Shown here: positions 1 through 10,782 of the stretch, piece by piece
Numbering within the stretch: the stretch's first letter is position 1
Layout of the letters: every line of letters begins with the position of its first letter
Assembly (NCBI GenBank): GCA_029582165.1
Contig: CM055871.1
Coordinates: 53,536,112-53,600,111, forward strand
DNA from: Portulaca oleracea
Taxonomy: Eukaryota > Streptophyta > Magnoliopsida > Caryophyllales > Portulacaceae
Direction of reading: 5' to 3'
Length of the DNA stretch: 64,000 nt
Position numbers and translations under genes: made by a program
The notes under the pieces: model-generated
What the model was told of the DNA's origin: nothing
Databases searched by the model: none
Seen by the model: the letters and a program-made list of their open reading frames with translations, nothing else

Positions 1-334
1 AAGGGTTGTTTGGTGTTGGGATTTGGAGTAGGTTTAGACATTTGAGGTTGGGTTTATATAGAGAACCATATGACGAAAACAACAAAGAAAATAATTGGAT
101 TTGCATGCGTTGGCGAGTCGCGGAAGAAAGAAATAATAATAAAAAATTATTTAATAATATTGTAATCGGCCTAACTTTTTTATTTAGTCAAGAATGATGT
201 TCTCTTCCACAATTGGGAGTCCTTTGTTAAACTTAACGTTGGATTTCATCTGTTCATTTTTTTTTTGTTTTAATTAAATACTTTCCATAGTTGAAAATTT
301 ATGCTCGATAAATAAGACTTGTTTGTTTCGTGAT
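1..334. other. Gene-free left edge
   Basis: AT-rich sequence with no coding exon that I can support. Short open frames here show no codon structure or recognisable motif. It flanks the degenerate copia LTR that begins near 335. Confidence 0.5.
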
Positions 335-1338
335 TGTTGGAAAAACACACTCACACACAATATAAGGATAAGATGGATTTAACCTAGTATAACAAAATTA
401 GTGTTGGTTTCCTCCTTGAGGCAGTCTTCGCAGGGCCTATTTGAGAGCTGGGAGATGGTCTGGTGATCTGATGTTATGCAAAGGGCGAGCAACCTGTTAA
501 GTGATTTGTTCTGATTCCAGATATGTTCTGATGCTGTTGCTCTATAAGTGATCTGTTAGAGCACCCGTAATGGTGAGTTTGAGTTTGACTAATTGTATGA
601 CGTGGGATCTGTGGACCCCTATCAAGAGAGTCAAAATTTAACTTTTTATTTAGTTAGCTTTCCAATGGTGAGAATGAGTTTGACTCATATTAATTAAAAA
701 AAAGTAAATGGATCCCACTTAAGAATATAATTAATTTGGTTATATTGATAAAAATGAGATGGAGGAGAGAAAAAAATATGATTAAAATATTAATATTTCA
801 AACTCGTCTCGCGAGACTGAAAGCGAGATTCTTGCGAGACGAGTTTCATTCTCACCACTGAAATGTCCTACACGACCTCACTTCGTTCTCATTTCATGTC
901 ACGTCAGCAGTGAGTCGAATTAAAACTCACCATTGCAGATGCTCTTATGATGCTGTTGCTCTATGCCTCTATGTGTTCAGGCTGGGATTGATCTGTCTTA
1001 GCATTCCTTAAATGGTTCTAATATTGGTGGTGATGATTCTTAGATTCAGAGACTCAAAGGTCAGGCATACATTGAAATAGGTTGCTCTTTGATGTATCTT
1101 TCAGGGGTAGATTTCTTTCATAGAGGTTTTTCAGTTTCATAGTGGTCGTATAACCTCATATTTTGTTGTATGCCGATGTTAAAGACACATCGTGTCTTCT
1201 TAATAAAAGGGTCTTTCGACCGCTAATTTTTTTAAAAAAAAAACAAGTGAGTTGTAGACACTCGTTCTCCTTAGGTTCATACTCTATCAATAGCATATTA
1301 TTTATCATTTTTCGATTGTCATGGTCTCTTGGTTTACA
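335..1338 (+). repeat. Degenerate LTR of a Ty1/copia-like retrotransposon
   Basis: The segment begins with TGTTGG at 335 and ends in CA at 1337-1338, directly before a tRNA-Met-type primer binding site. That is the expected layout of a 5' LTR. About 386 bp of it is a later MITE insertion (559-944), so the original LTR was near 0.6 kb. No matching 3' LTR was seen downstream of the gag remnant, so this is a broken element rather than a complete one. The 5' boundary is inferred from the TG...CA rule only. Confidence 0.6.
559..944. mobile_element. MITE (PIF/Harbinger-like) nested in the copia LTR
   Basis: Terminal inverted repeats of about 21 bp (GAGCAYCYGYAATGGTGAGT) start at 559 and end at 944. 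They are flanked by an exact TTA target duplication at 556-558 and 945-947. The element is 386 bp and non-coding. The three-base TTA duplication fits PIF/Harbinger (Tourist-type) MITEs. It interrupts the copia LTR, so it is the younger insertion. Confidence 0.75.
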
Positions 1339-1351
1339 TGGTATCAGAGCT
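1339..1351 (+). other. Primer binding site of copia element
   Basis: TGGTATCAGAGCT is the usual plant copia primer binding site, complementary to the 3' end of initiator methionine tRNA. It sits immediately after the LTR end and about 210 bp before the gag start at 1554. Confidence 0.75.
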
Positions 1352-1553
1352 ACAGGGGTACTCCTATGCTTTTCTTATATTGATTGATTGAAACATTTGT
1401 TGTTTATTCTGATCAAGCAGTGTTTCCAATCTTGGTAATTCCTTGTCTTCTCTTCCGTTTGTCTGCTATACGTTTCTGGCATTATGACAGAAAATATACA
1501 AGTAAGAAGTAAACACTGATCCACTGTATTTACATCCTTCTGATCATCCTGAC

Positions 1554-2425
1554 ATGAGTCTCACCAATATCAAGATGGATGGAACTAATTTCCATCAATG
1601 GAGCATAGCTACCCAAATTTCTCTTCAAACTAAGATCAAGTTAGGGCTCATTAATGGCAAATGCCCTAAACCAACCACTTCTTCACCAAAGTATAATGGA
1701 TGCGTTGTGACAGTATGGTCATTGCAAACCAGCTCATCCAGCTGATTGTGTCACAATTGAGAAGACCATTGAATTGGATCAGAGACAACAATTGTTGCAG
1801 TTCTTGTTGCATCTTGATGAAGGCTATGATTCCATCAGAGGGCAAATCCTTCTCATGGATCCTCTTCCAAATGTGAACAAGGCTTGTCAAATGATACAAA
1901 GGATAGAATAACAAAGGCCAGTTACTAGTTGTATTACTGGTGGAAAAGAGATTGTTGCAGTTACCAAGAAACATAAAAATAATGACAATGCCAATCACCT
2001 TTTGTCTGTGTGGCAAGAGGTCCACCTCCTACCCCACGTGTCCAGGGTTTGAATTCTGGAGACGACATCTCCCCTTTATCAATTCGGAGAGTGTTGTGGG
2101 TTGGAGTGGGGCCCATCTTTAGGCCATAGGCATCCCCTGTACCCCATCCGCTACATGCATGTTGTATTGTACCCTTGAGATAGGGGCCCGATGGGTTGGA
2201 TTACTTACCTGTTTAAAACCCTGGCAAGAAGGGAAAACAGCCACAATTCTGTTTACATTGCCAAAGGAATGGACATACCATTGACCAATGTATTCTTTTA
2301 CATGGTTTTCCTGATTGGTATGACAAGAATAAGGGCAAAGGTAAAGTGGAGCAAATTCGATCTACATGCTCTAGCTCAGGAGGTTTTTAAGATGGTGAAG
2401 GAGCAATTTATAGAGGGATCGAGTA
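1554..2425 (+). pseudogene. Degenerate copia gag with zinc knuckle
   Basis: The start at 1554 encodes a gag-like N-terminus (MDGTNFHQWSIA, typical of UBN2/retrotran_gag). A frame shift follows near 1700, and another frame then reads a gag stretch containing GQILLMDPLPNVNKA (about 1839-1885), with an in-frame stop near 1908. After a SINE-like insertion (about 2005-2215) the CCHC knuckle CLHCQRNGHTIDQC can be read at about 2251-2292, followed by LHGFPDWYDK. No protease, integrase or reverse transcriptase follows, so the element is truncated and dead. Family assignment is by motif only. Confidence 0.75.
2005..2215 (+). repeat. tRNA-derived SINE-like insertion in copia gag
   Basis: This stretch interrupts the gag reading frame. 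It carries an RNA polymerase III B-box-like GGGTTTGAATTC near 2046, and an A-box-like stretch near 2009. The octamer TGGCAAGA occurs at both edges and may be the target duplication. The element is diverged, and its boundaries are uncertain. Confidence 0.5.
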
Positions 2426-2499
2426 ATGTTTTATATCGATGGGAAAAAAAGAAACAATGGAGGAAAATGACAAATTCTATAGCATTAAGTTATTGAGGA

Positions 2500-4560
2500 A
2501 AATGACAAATTCAAAAAATCTGAAGTCATCAAACCGAACTGAAAACCGGCATCGAGAACCAGGTACACTGAATCGCCTTAAAAATCGGTGCACCAAACCG
2601 GAAAAACTGAATGTTAAACGGGACGATTCCGGTTTGGGATATTTAAACCTGCGGTGAGTCGGAACCGCACCGATAATATTTATATACATATATTTTTTTG
2701 GGTAAAAAAAATCACTAGACAAATAGCTAGTAAAAAAATGCTTAATCTATCTTTTAAAAAAAAATTACAATATGATGTTTGGGCTTGTGGGTGTCTACTG
2801 TCTACTGTTTACTGTCTACTATCTAGTCCACTAGTTCAACCCGCCAAAGGAAAAAATTGGGAGCGGAATTCCTTGTTTTGTTTTCGCGTGAGGAAAATTG
2901 AAAATTTTAAATTTTTTTTTAATATTTCTCACTTACTTTAGGTTTAAGGTTTGTAATGTAATCAATTTTATTTATTTTTTTTTATTGAATGGTGGCTTTC
3001 TATTGTTGATGGAAATCAAGGCGGTTCCAGTTAACCGGTGAAACTGCACCGTTAAAGGTGGTGTACTGGTATTGAAAAACCGAGTTATCCGGTTCCGATT
3101 TATGATTTCAAAAAACTATTTTTTTCCGGTGCACCTCTTCAAAAAATCAAAACCGCCCCGCCCCAAACTGTGAACAACCCTAATTGGAAATAAACTTGTG
3201 AACAAATTGGAAATACAAGATTTACTATTCCTAACACTTATATTACGGGGGACTTACCTACGTCTTTCATATTCATTTGGACAATGTGAATTTATCAACC
3301 AACAAACTTATGACTAAATAGATGAACTTCTTTTTTATTCTCAACTCTTTGGGGAATGTAGATAAGTATATTCCAAGGAGTAATTTGAACCCGTTAATTT
3401 ATTAATTGATAGATATTTGTAATAAAAATTGATAAATCTTTTGCAATAATATCAATACAAATAAAAATTGATAAATATTTTGTATTTTAACTCTTTAAAA
3501 AACTAAGGTTGTTAATCCATGGAATACCATTGATGGAAAAAAAAATAATGGAGAAAAATGACAAATTCTGTAGCATTATGGAGAGAAATACAACAAATTG
3601 GACAGAATATAGTTTGCCTTCGAAGCTAAAATAAGTGTTGTCATTATTTTTATTATTATTATTATTATTATTAGAAAAATCCTTTATTTGTGAAATATAC
3701 AGCAACCAACCAGTGATCATTATCTAATACAGTAAATCTAGCACACACTGATCCAGCATTGGTCAACTCAAGATTACGGATTATATAATTTTCTTTTATT
3801 CAGCCAATAATGAAGAAATAAATTATATATAGCAGCCCTATAGGACCCATCTGCATGCTAGCTAGCTACTTTGCCGGTGCCAAATATTAAAATTATCTCG
3901 TCAACCTTAAAAACTTGAATATAAAGTTTCTCAACATAAACGGTTATTTGATATATAAAATTATTATACAGTGATTTATATCGAAAAGATATTTTGTTAA
4001 AATATAATATAATAATTATTAATAAAATATTACATAAAAATATTTTAAGCAAAGCAAGAGTGATCAATCAATTAAATAACAATTAATATAGAATAAGGGG
4101 AGTACTTGCTAGTGGGATCTTCTAGACTTTAGAGTAGCACTTACAAAAGTTTGTTCGACCTAAATTTGCCCGACTTGGAAAAAAAAGTCAGGTTTTGTTA
4201 TAGATTTTTCTTGCAAATTTTGACGGTTACAAATTAATCAAATATCCAAATACAATATTTATTTTTTTCTACTCTTCAAACTTGGATTTGACCCGTATTT
4301 AGCTTTATCATAATTTTTTGACACAAAAGAATCGAGTTTAACATCAATTTTTTGTCTGAATTTCAATATTGATAGACTCAAATTTGACTCGACGCAAATC
4401 TTTGTCCACGTTGCTTTAGAGCATATGAATGGACAGGATCTTGTTTCCAAGCAGCCATGCACTGACCCACATCAGCTCACATGTGCTTGCTTTACCAGAA
4501 TTTTGCCCAACTTGGGTGGAGGGCTGCTTATCTCATAGATATGGATCTTTTTAAGCATAT
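2500..4560. other. Intergenic, repeat-like, no gene
   Basis: Contains diverged 'accggtt/aaccggaa'-rich stretches (2520-2660, 3010-3170), a CTA/CTG-rich patch near 2790-2830 and a TTA triplet run near 3640-3672. No exon structure or protein motif could be supported. Confidence 0.5.
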
Positions 4561-4614
4561 GGATTTGGATTTGAGTCATTTTGATTTAGGTCAACTTTAT
4601 CAGATTTAGCCATT

Positions 4615-4925
4615 TAGGCAATAGTTGATTGGTTGTAGGTCCATATCATACCATAACTTCCCATATATTTCACCACAATCCTTCACAATCTACCACAATC
4701 CGCCATAATCTATTTTTTTAATTTTAATTTATCTTTTTATTAGAAGTTAAACTTTTCCCAACTTACTACAATCCACCACAACTTTTCACAACCCATCACA
4801 ATCTACCATAACTTTTCCCAATCCACCACAACTTTTCACAACCCATCACAATCTACCATAGCTTTTCCCAATCCACCACAACCCACCACATTTCTTCCCC
4901 ACCACACGGCAACCAACTGTATAAA
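4615..4925. mobile_element. MITE with CACAATCYACCA-rich interior
   Basis: Inverted ends GGCAATAGTTGATTGGTTG (from about 4617) and its complement CAACCAACTGTATA (near 4910-4923) flank a body made of repeated CACAATCTACCACAACTTTTC-type units. The same kind of interior is seen in the other Harbinger-like MITEs of this window (31.6 kb, 30.6 kb). Boundaries are approximate. Confidence 0.5.
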
Positions 4926-4939
4926 AAAAAAAAAAGGGG

Positions 4940-5135
4940 CCTTGGTGAGGTGTGTCAAATTCATGGGTAAAAAGTAATTGTGTAAAAGTTAAATTTTGGC
5001 AACTTTTGGTAAATTTTGATAATTTTTGACAAATTTACGCTAATATATCAAAATTATTATTTTTTATTTTTTAACTTTGGTAAATTTCAAAAACTGATAA
5101 ATGATGGTAAACTGAATTTACCCATGAATTTGATA
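4940..5135. mobile_element. Inverted-repeat element with 'catgggtaaa' ends
   Basis: The left end reads GTCAAATTCATGGGTAAA and the right end is its near-complement, TTTACCCATGAATTTGATAG. The interior is a run of TTTGGTAAATTTTGATAA-type units. A related copy lies at 30848-31078. It is non-coding and MITE-sized (about 195 bp). Confidence 0.55.
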
Positions 5136-5870
5136 GCCTTAACTAAGTGACTAACAATAGTGTCACAGCATATTTAGTCTGAGTCACTGTTAATTAGATG
5201 GATGAAATTGGGCATTAGACAAAAATTACTGTCTAATACCAAATTTTTTTTTTTGGATTTGATAATTTGGACATGTCAAAATTAAATTCTGACAATGAAA
5301 TACTAAGATATCTTATACGTGTGGGTCCATAACTTTTCTAAATACGTTGGGATCAACTATCCTCCAAAGAACTTCTTTCTTGTGCGAAAAAAACAATCCC
5401 ATTTTATAATTTTTGTTTTATGCCTTATTCTATTTGTTAGTCCAATTTTGAAAATCTTGTTTATTAATTTCTCAATATACAATGTTATATTATTATGAAA
5501 GTATTATTAGTATTAGTAGGTTTTTAATGAAAAGTAGGAGTATTATCATAAGAGTACAATATTGTATATATTTTTAATAAAATATAATGTGAAGATTTGT
5601 CAATTAGAGATAGAAATTGAACATCATGGAACATTTATTAGTGACAGATAAAATAAGGAGGATTAGAGGATGTAACTAGTTCAATTCTCAACCAAGCCTT
5701 ATTGTCGGTTCCAGAACAAGAGTCACATGTTCGAGTGATGTGAGTATTTTTGTAGGGATGATAATTAAAGATTAAGTTCCAAAGAGCGAGTGGCAACACG
5801 GACCTTGTTGTAGGATAATTCAACTTCTCCTAAAGCTTCATTGCGGTGACAATCATAATAGATGATTTAA

Positions 5871-6964
5871 GGGAAATTGGATTCTAAATTTCTAATAATA
5901 CGAACTTTTGGCTATATAAGACTTAATAATACGAATTTTTGATTTGGTGATTAATAATACGAACTTTGACCCCCTATTGTTCCCAATAGTACGCCACTGA
6001 GTTAAGTTGAACTTAACTTGGTGGCGATCTGACGTGACGGGAGAGACACGCGCCTGGTTGTTTTGACTTTGCTACGTCATCCACGTTGATTTAAAAAAAT
6101 AATACGAACTTTTACCTATGTTGCTCTAAATAATACGAACTTTTACCTATATAGCTCTGATTAATACGAACTTTTTTTGTAGGGATTTTTAAAGAGAGAA
6201 AAAAGATGTGGGGATGATGAAGAGGAAGGAAAAGAGAGAGAGAGGGGTTTTCTGGGAATGGGGAGGGTGAGGATTGAAGAAGAGAAAGAAGAAAAAATGG
6301 GATCTGAGATTTTTAGACAGAGAAAAAAGTTCGTATTATTCAGAGCAACATAGGTAAAAGTTCGTATTATTTTTTTAAATCAACGTGGATGACGTGACAA
6401 AGTAAAAACAACCAGGCGCGTGCCTCCGCCACCACGTCAGACCGCCACTGAGTTAAGTTCAGCTTAACTCGGTGGCGTACTATTGGGGGCAACAGGGGAT
6501 CAAAGTTCGCATTATTAATCACCAAATCAAAAGTTCATATTATTAAGGCCCTGTTCGGCAAAATTAGTGTTTTAGATAGCTGATAGCGGTTTATGTAGCG
6601 TACAGCGGTTTAAGTAGCGGATAGCGGATGACTGTTCAAATAAGAATTGTGTTCGGTAAATTTAGCAGTTCAATTAACATATTAATGTGGATTGACATAA
6701 AAGGGTATCAATAATTTCCAAAGATAAAATTTACAAAAGGTATTTTTTGACCGAAAAATATGAAATGCTACTCCAAACGCTAAATGTTAACTTTATTAGC
6801 GTTTCACAAAACGCTCCTCAAAACGCTAGCTTACCGTATGCTAATATTTATGCAATTAGAGTTTTGACTTGGTCAAGACGCTAAATGCTACTCCAAACAC
6901 TATTACCAAACACAACCTAAGTCTTATATGGCAAAAAGTTCGTATCATTAGAATCTAATTTCCC
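5871..6964. mobile_element. Mutator-like long-TIR element (non-autonomous), with nested MITE
   Basis: A perfect 9-bp target duplication, ATGATTTAA, lies at 5862-5870 and 6965-6973. The element starts GGGAAATTGGATTCTAA and ends with the near-complement. The inverted arms extend for roughly 250 bp and include repeated ATAATACGAACTTTT units, and the centre is GA-rich (about 6185-6330). No transposase frame is present. Nine-base duplications with long TIRs fit Mutator-like elements. The right arm is split by a Harbinger-type MITE at 6547-6917; the left arm shows the uninterrupted sequence. Confidence 0.8.
6547..6917. mobile_element. Harbinger-like MITE, family A copy 1
   Basis: A 371-bp element starting GGCCCTGTTCGGCAAAATTA, flanked by TAA at 6544-6546 and 6918-6920. 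The interior has repeated 'ccgctatccgctacttaaa' units. A second copy in inverse orientation is at 16931-17283. It sits within the right arm of the Mutator-like element. Confidence 0.8.
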
Positions 6965-7233
6965 ATGATTTAATGCACCTTCCCCTCTTCACCCAACGTC
7001 TCTAATCAGTATGTAAGGATCGGGAGAGAGAAAACCGATACCCACTCGTCGAAACTCGGGGTAACTAAGGAAGGGTTAGGAATGACCCTTTCGAGGAGGT
7101 CAGCCATCAGATATCCTGTCAACACGCTACAATGCGGCAGTGGGCCGGCGGCTCCGTACCCATGAATATTGAATACATCCATTTATGCCCTTTAAATGGT
7201 GGAAGAAAGCCTCCCAAAGACTCATTTTTGATA

Positions 7234-7456
7234 CTCCCTCTGTTTGTTTTTATCAACCGCCTTGGAAATTGTGCTAAAAACTTTAATCGTTAATATTTTA
7301 ATTTGTATACGAAATTAATGTCATTAGATTCGTAATAAAAAAATACTATTAAAAATATAATATAATATTTTTTTGGCAAAACATTTATATTAGAAATTAT
7401 TAATTAAAAATTGACACTGAAAACCGTAAATGACAGATAAAAAAGAACGGAGGAAG
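7234..7456. mobile_element. Stowaway-type MITE, copy 1
   Basis: Starts CTCCCTCTGTTTG and ends CGGAGGAAG, flanked by TA dinucleotides, as expected for Tc1/mariner-type Stowaway elements. It is 223 bp, AT-rich and non-coding. A copy in the opposite orientation lies at 8024-8255; both carry the TGACACTGAAAACCGTAAATGACA-type end sequence. Confidence 0.75.
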
Positions 7457-7598
7457 TACTACTTATTGGCACAACATCAAATAACTGAAATAAGTAGTTT
7501 TAGCATGAATGCGAGGGGTTGAGGCGGAATTAGCTTATGATTTTCTGTTTTTTGCAACTTTTCTGTAAAAAATGTAGCAAAGGAAACAAGTATACTAA

Positions 7599-7830
7599 GG
7601 CCCCATTCTTTTATACGGTACCGCTGCGGTGCGGTAAGTTACGGTGTGATAGATTGCAGTAAGTTGCAGTTAGTTGTGGTAAGTTGTGGTGAAAATAATA
7701 AATTTATGTAAAACTTTTTGAAATTTATTAAAAAGGTAAATGATAAGTTGTAGTAGATTGTGATAACTTGTGATGAGTTGCGGTAACTTGCGGTACCGCA
7801 CCATGCGGTATCATATAAAATAATGGGTAG
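7599..7830. mobile_element. Harbinger-like MITE, family B (GGCCCYRTTCTTTT ends)
   Basis: Starts GGCCCCATTCTTTTATACGGTACCG after CTAA, and ends with the complementary GCGGTATCATATAAAATAATGGG. The interior is rich in GTTGCGGTAAGTTGTGGT units. Related copies in this window lie at 14872, 29279, 30554, 31623, 51921 and 63421. The right boundary is approximate because the last bases are diverged. Confidence 0.7.
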
Positions 7831-8023
7831 CGTGTTCAGGAGATTCTTTCACATCTTGTAAGGTCGAGCCACTGGTTATCTACATCATTTCGTTAGATTC
7901 AATAATACATGCATGAAAATATGTTATATAACTAGTTATTTCATCCATTCCATATTAATTGTTATAATTTTGATTTTCACAGTATCCAATGTTACTCTTT
8001 GATTGATAATTTCTTATATAATA

Positions 8024-8255
8024 CTCCCTCCATTTTTTATGTGTCATTTACGGTTTTCAGTGTCAATCTTTAATCAATAATCTATAATATTAAATTTTTA
8101 TAAAAAATATAATATTATAATTTTCTAATAGTATTTTTTATTTCGAATATAATGACATCAATTTTGTATGATGAATTATTATACAAATTAAGATATTAAC
8201 AGTCAAAGTTTTTAACACAATTTTCAAGGTGACAGATAAATAGAAGCGGAGGCAA
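8024..8255. mobile_element. Stowaway-type MITE, copy 2
   Basis: Begins CTCCCTCCATTTT after TA and ends GCGGAGGCA before ATA. The internal sequence aligns with the reverse complement of the element at 7234-7456 (shared CATTTACGGTTTTCAGTGTC and AAAGTTTTTAACACAATTTTC stretches). Non-coding. Confidence 0.7.
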
Positions 8256-8650
8256 TATGTTATTAATCAATGCAATATTATATTTTTATGACAGTATTTT
8301 TCATTACAAATCTAACCATTATGCCTACACTTATGGAGGGCCCAACTTTCTTGATTTAGTCAAGACTGAAGACTAAGGACCATTCACTATTGGAAGTATA
8401 TGATGAATCATATATGTGGAATAATGAAATCACGAAAAATGATAAAAATATAAGTTTGGGGCCTCCAAATGCATATCCAAGTTGGGCCGTTGAAAACAGC
8501 ATGGGCTTAATATTTATTGGGCCAAAAGCCCAAAGGCCCTAAAACAAGCCCTCTTCCACATTGACACTCGTCTCCACAAATCATTGCATTCCAATGGAGC
8601 ATATATAGTCCATGTAGCTACAAAAGTAGTGACAATCCATAACTTCCTCC

Positions 8651-9067
8651 TGGGGGTGGGCAACGGGTCGGATCGGGCCAAGACAGGGTTGACTAATTAG
8701 TTGTGTTGAATTGAGCGGGGTTAAAGTCGAACCTTTGTAGTTATGAGGCCGGGGAGGGTTTCTTTAGTAAAAATTAAAGGTCGGTCTATTTGACCTTAAA
8801 GTTAAAATTAACTGTATCTATACAAAAAATAATAATTATGCTAATTATTATTTAATGTAAAGCATTAATAATATATTTAAATAAGGTTAGCATTTAAAAT
8901 AATAGAAAATAATAGAAAAAACTATTTATTTTGAGTTATTGATAGGCTGACCCAATTCAGTCGATTCACTGATCCTTTAATATTGTGAAATGGACCCGCT
9001 CATTACCCTTATTTTCAGAGTCCAACCCTCTCGACTCTATGAGCCCCGACTCATTGCCCACCCCTAA
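8651..9067. mobile_element. Short-TIR element 'GGGGTGGGCAAYG', uninterrupted copy
   Basis: Inverted ends GGGGGTGGGCAACGGGTCGG and CATTGCCCACCCC bracket about 415 bp of AT-rich DNA containing GAGTTATTGATAGGCTGACC. The reverse complement aligns with the two halves of an interrupted copy at about 25490-25684 and 26521-26715. TIR shape suggests a hAT-type MITE, but I saw no clear 8-bp duplication. Confidence 0.55.
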
Positions 9068-10051
9068 TTACTCCTAATTTAGTAAAGATTTTTTATTTCT
9101 TTTGCTCCCCAATTCACCACATAAGACCATCGCTAAGTTAGCCACCGGCGAAATCGTTTCAGATTTTTTATTTCTTTTGCACTATTGTTTAACGCCCCCA
9201 AAGTTCAGTATATTATTGTCCAAAAAAAAATTTCAGTGCATTATTTTCTAGCATCACAAAATACAGTGTATTAACATCCAAAATTTATTTAAAAATTTAA
9301 TTAAACTTACCTTATCCTATCTTACCATATCTTACATTACCACTCCTTCCCTATGCTTGAAAATAACATAGCCTATTGTTTACTTAAAAAACAAAAAGGA
9401 AAAGAAAAGGAGAAAAATCTCAAAAATCAAAATATAGTAATGTTTGGCTGAGATATTTTTCCATAAAAATTAATCAACTTTTAAAAATTCAATTTTTTTA
9501 TATATATAATTGTTCTTAATAAATAAAAATATTTTAATATTGAGCTCATTATTTCACTCAAACCATCAGCAACGGTAAGTTTAGTGGGATGACGTTGACG
9601 TAATGTGGGCAAGGATGAGAAAGACAATGCAGCGGCAAGGACGAGTGTCGACGGTGAGAAAAACTCAAACTCTTACTTACCGCACGAGGACGAACACGAG
9701 ATTCTCGATATATTTTTTTTATTTATATTATAATGTGTTTAAATGATTAAACGTGGGGCTTCCACCCCTTCCATCAATTATATAAATCATGCTTACAATT
9801 GTAGGTGCGCTCACAAACTTAAGTTCTAAAAAATCAAAAATAAATTATTGTGGAGTAAACTGTAGCATAAAAGGGAAAGTGGCGTTCAAAAGTATAAAAC
9901 AACCGCCTTCCTTCCTCTACTATGCGTTACAAATGGAGCACTAACTTCCAACGTAAGTTTTCCCCCACAAATAAGAAGAGAGAGAAGCATTTAAAAGAGC
10001 GAGAGGACGCAAATTGCATCCCCCCGTTCCCGTTAAATACATTCACTCACC

Positions 10052-10090
10052 ACTCTCTCTCTCTCTCTCTACTCTATCTCTCTCTCTCTC
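10052..10090 (+). repeat. CT microsatellite in MYB3R 5' region
   Basis: CT/TC dinucleotide run in two blocks, interrupted by 'actcta', about 700 bp before the MYB3R start codon. Pyrimidine runs of this kind are common in plant 5' leaders and core promoters; no function is claimed. Confidence 0.7.
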
Positions 10091-10094
10091 ATAT

Positions 10095-10103
10095 TTTCCC
10101 GCC
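10095..10103 (+). promoter_or_regulatory. E2F-type site upstream of MYB3R
   Basis: TTTCCCGCC matches the E2F/DP consensus TTTSSCGC exactly. It lies next to the CT run in the presumed promoter or 5' leader of a cell-cycle MYB gene. The same nine bases occur in intron 1 of RFC2 (56850-56858). Binding is inferred, not shown. Confidence 0.5.
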
Positions 10104-10253
10104 CTAACATCTCAAATTTCACTCTTCCTAATTCACAATCCAATCGAATCCATCAGTTTCTTCATCAGATCATCGTCTCGTTGAATGATCCTCGATTCTG
10201 AATGCCGCTGAACAAATTCTGCAGAAAAAACCCTAGGATTTTTGGCCGTTGAG

Positions 10254-10664
10254 GTTCGTTCGTTCGTTCAATCGTGTTAATTAATGAGCTGTGATTTTTG
10301 TGTATTTTTTTGCATTTTTGGTTACAATCGCAATTAATCACGTCCGGATTTTTATCTGAGATCGGGTTTTTTTAATTGTTCTGCTCTTAATAATGTAACG
10401 GTTGATTTTACCGTGTCGGTTACCGAGGAGCAGAATTTAATGAGGCCAGCGATGAATTTAATTCGAGTTATTATGCTTTAATTTTGGTTGAAATCTGAGT
10501 GTATTTGTAATGAATGAATCAGTGCTGGAGAATTTACAGAGTTTGTGTTTTGATGATGATGATGAGTTCGTCGAACTGAACTGAAATAGTTAAGAGCTTT
10601 GGAAAAATTCGAGTGCTGGAGTTTGTGAGAATGATGAAGTGTTTGCGTGCGAATTTTTTTGCAG
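10254..10664 (+). other. Probable intron in MYB3R 5' UTR
   Basis: A plausible donor (GAG|GTTCGT at 10253/10254) and an acceptor with a strong T-tract (TTTTTTTGCAG ending 10664) bracket this stretch upstream of the start codon. The region is rich in T and G like the coding introns. Inferred from splice signals only. Confidence 0.4.
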
Positions 10665-10782
10665 GATTGCGGTTTTGATTTGGAGTGATTTTTGATGAAA
10701 TCTGGATGAGATTACGACCGAGAGCGTTGAGGAGGAGGATCTTTTCGTACTCTTCCTTGTTGAGTAGAGCTGTGACAATGCT

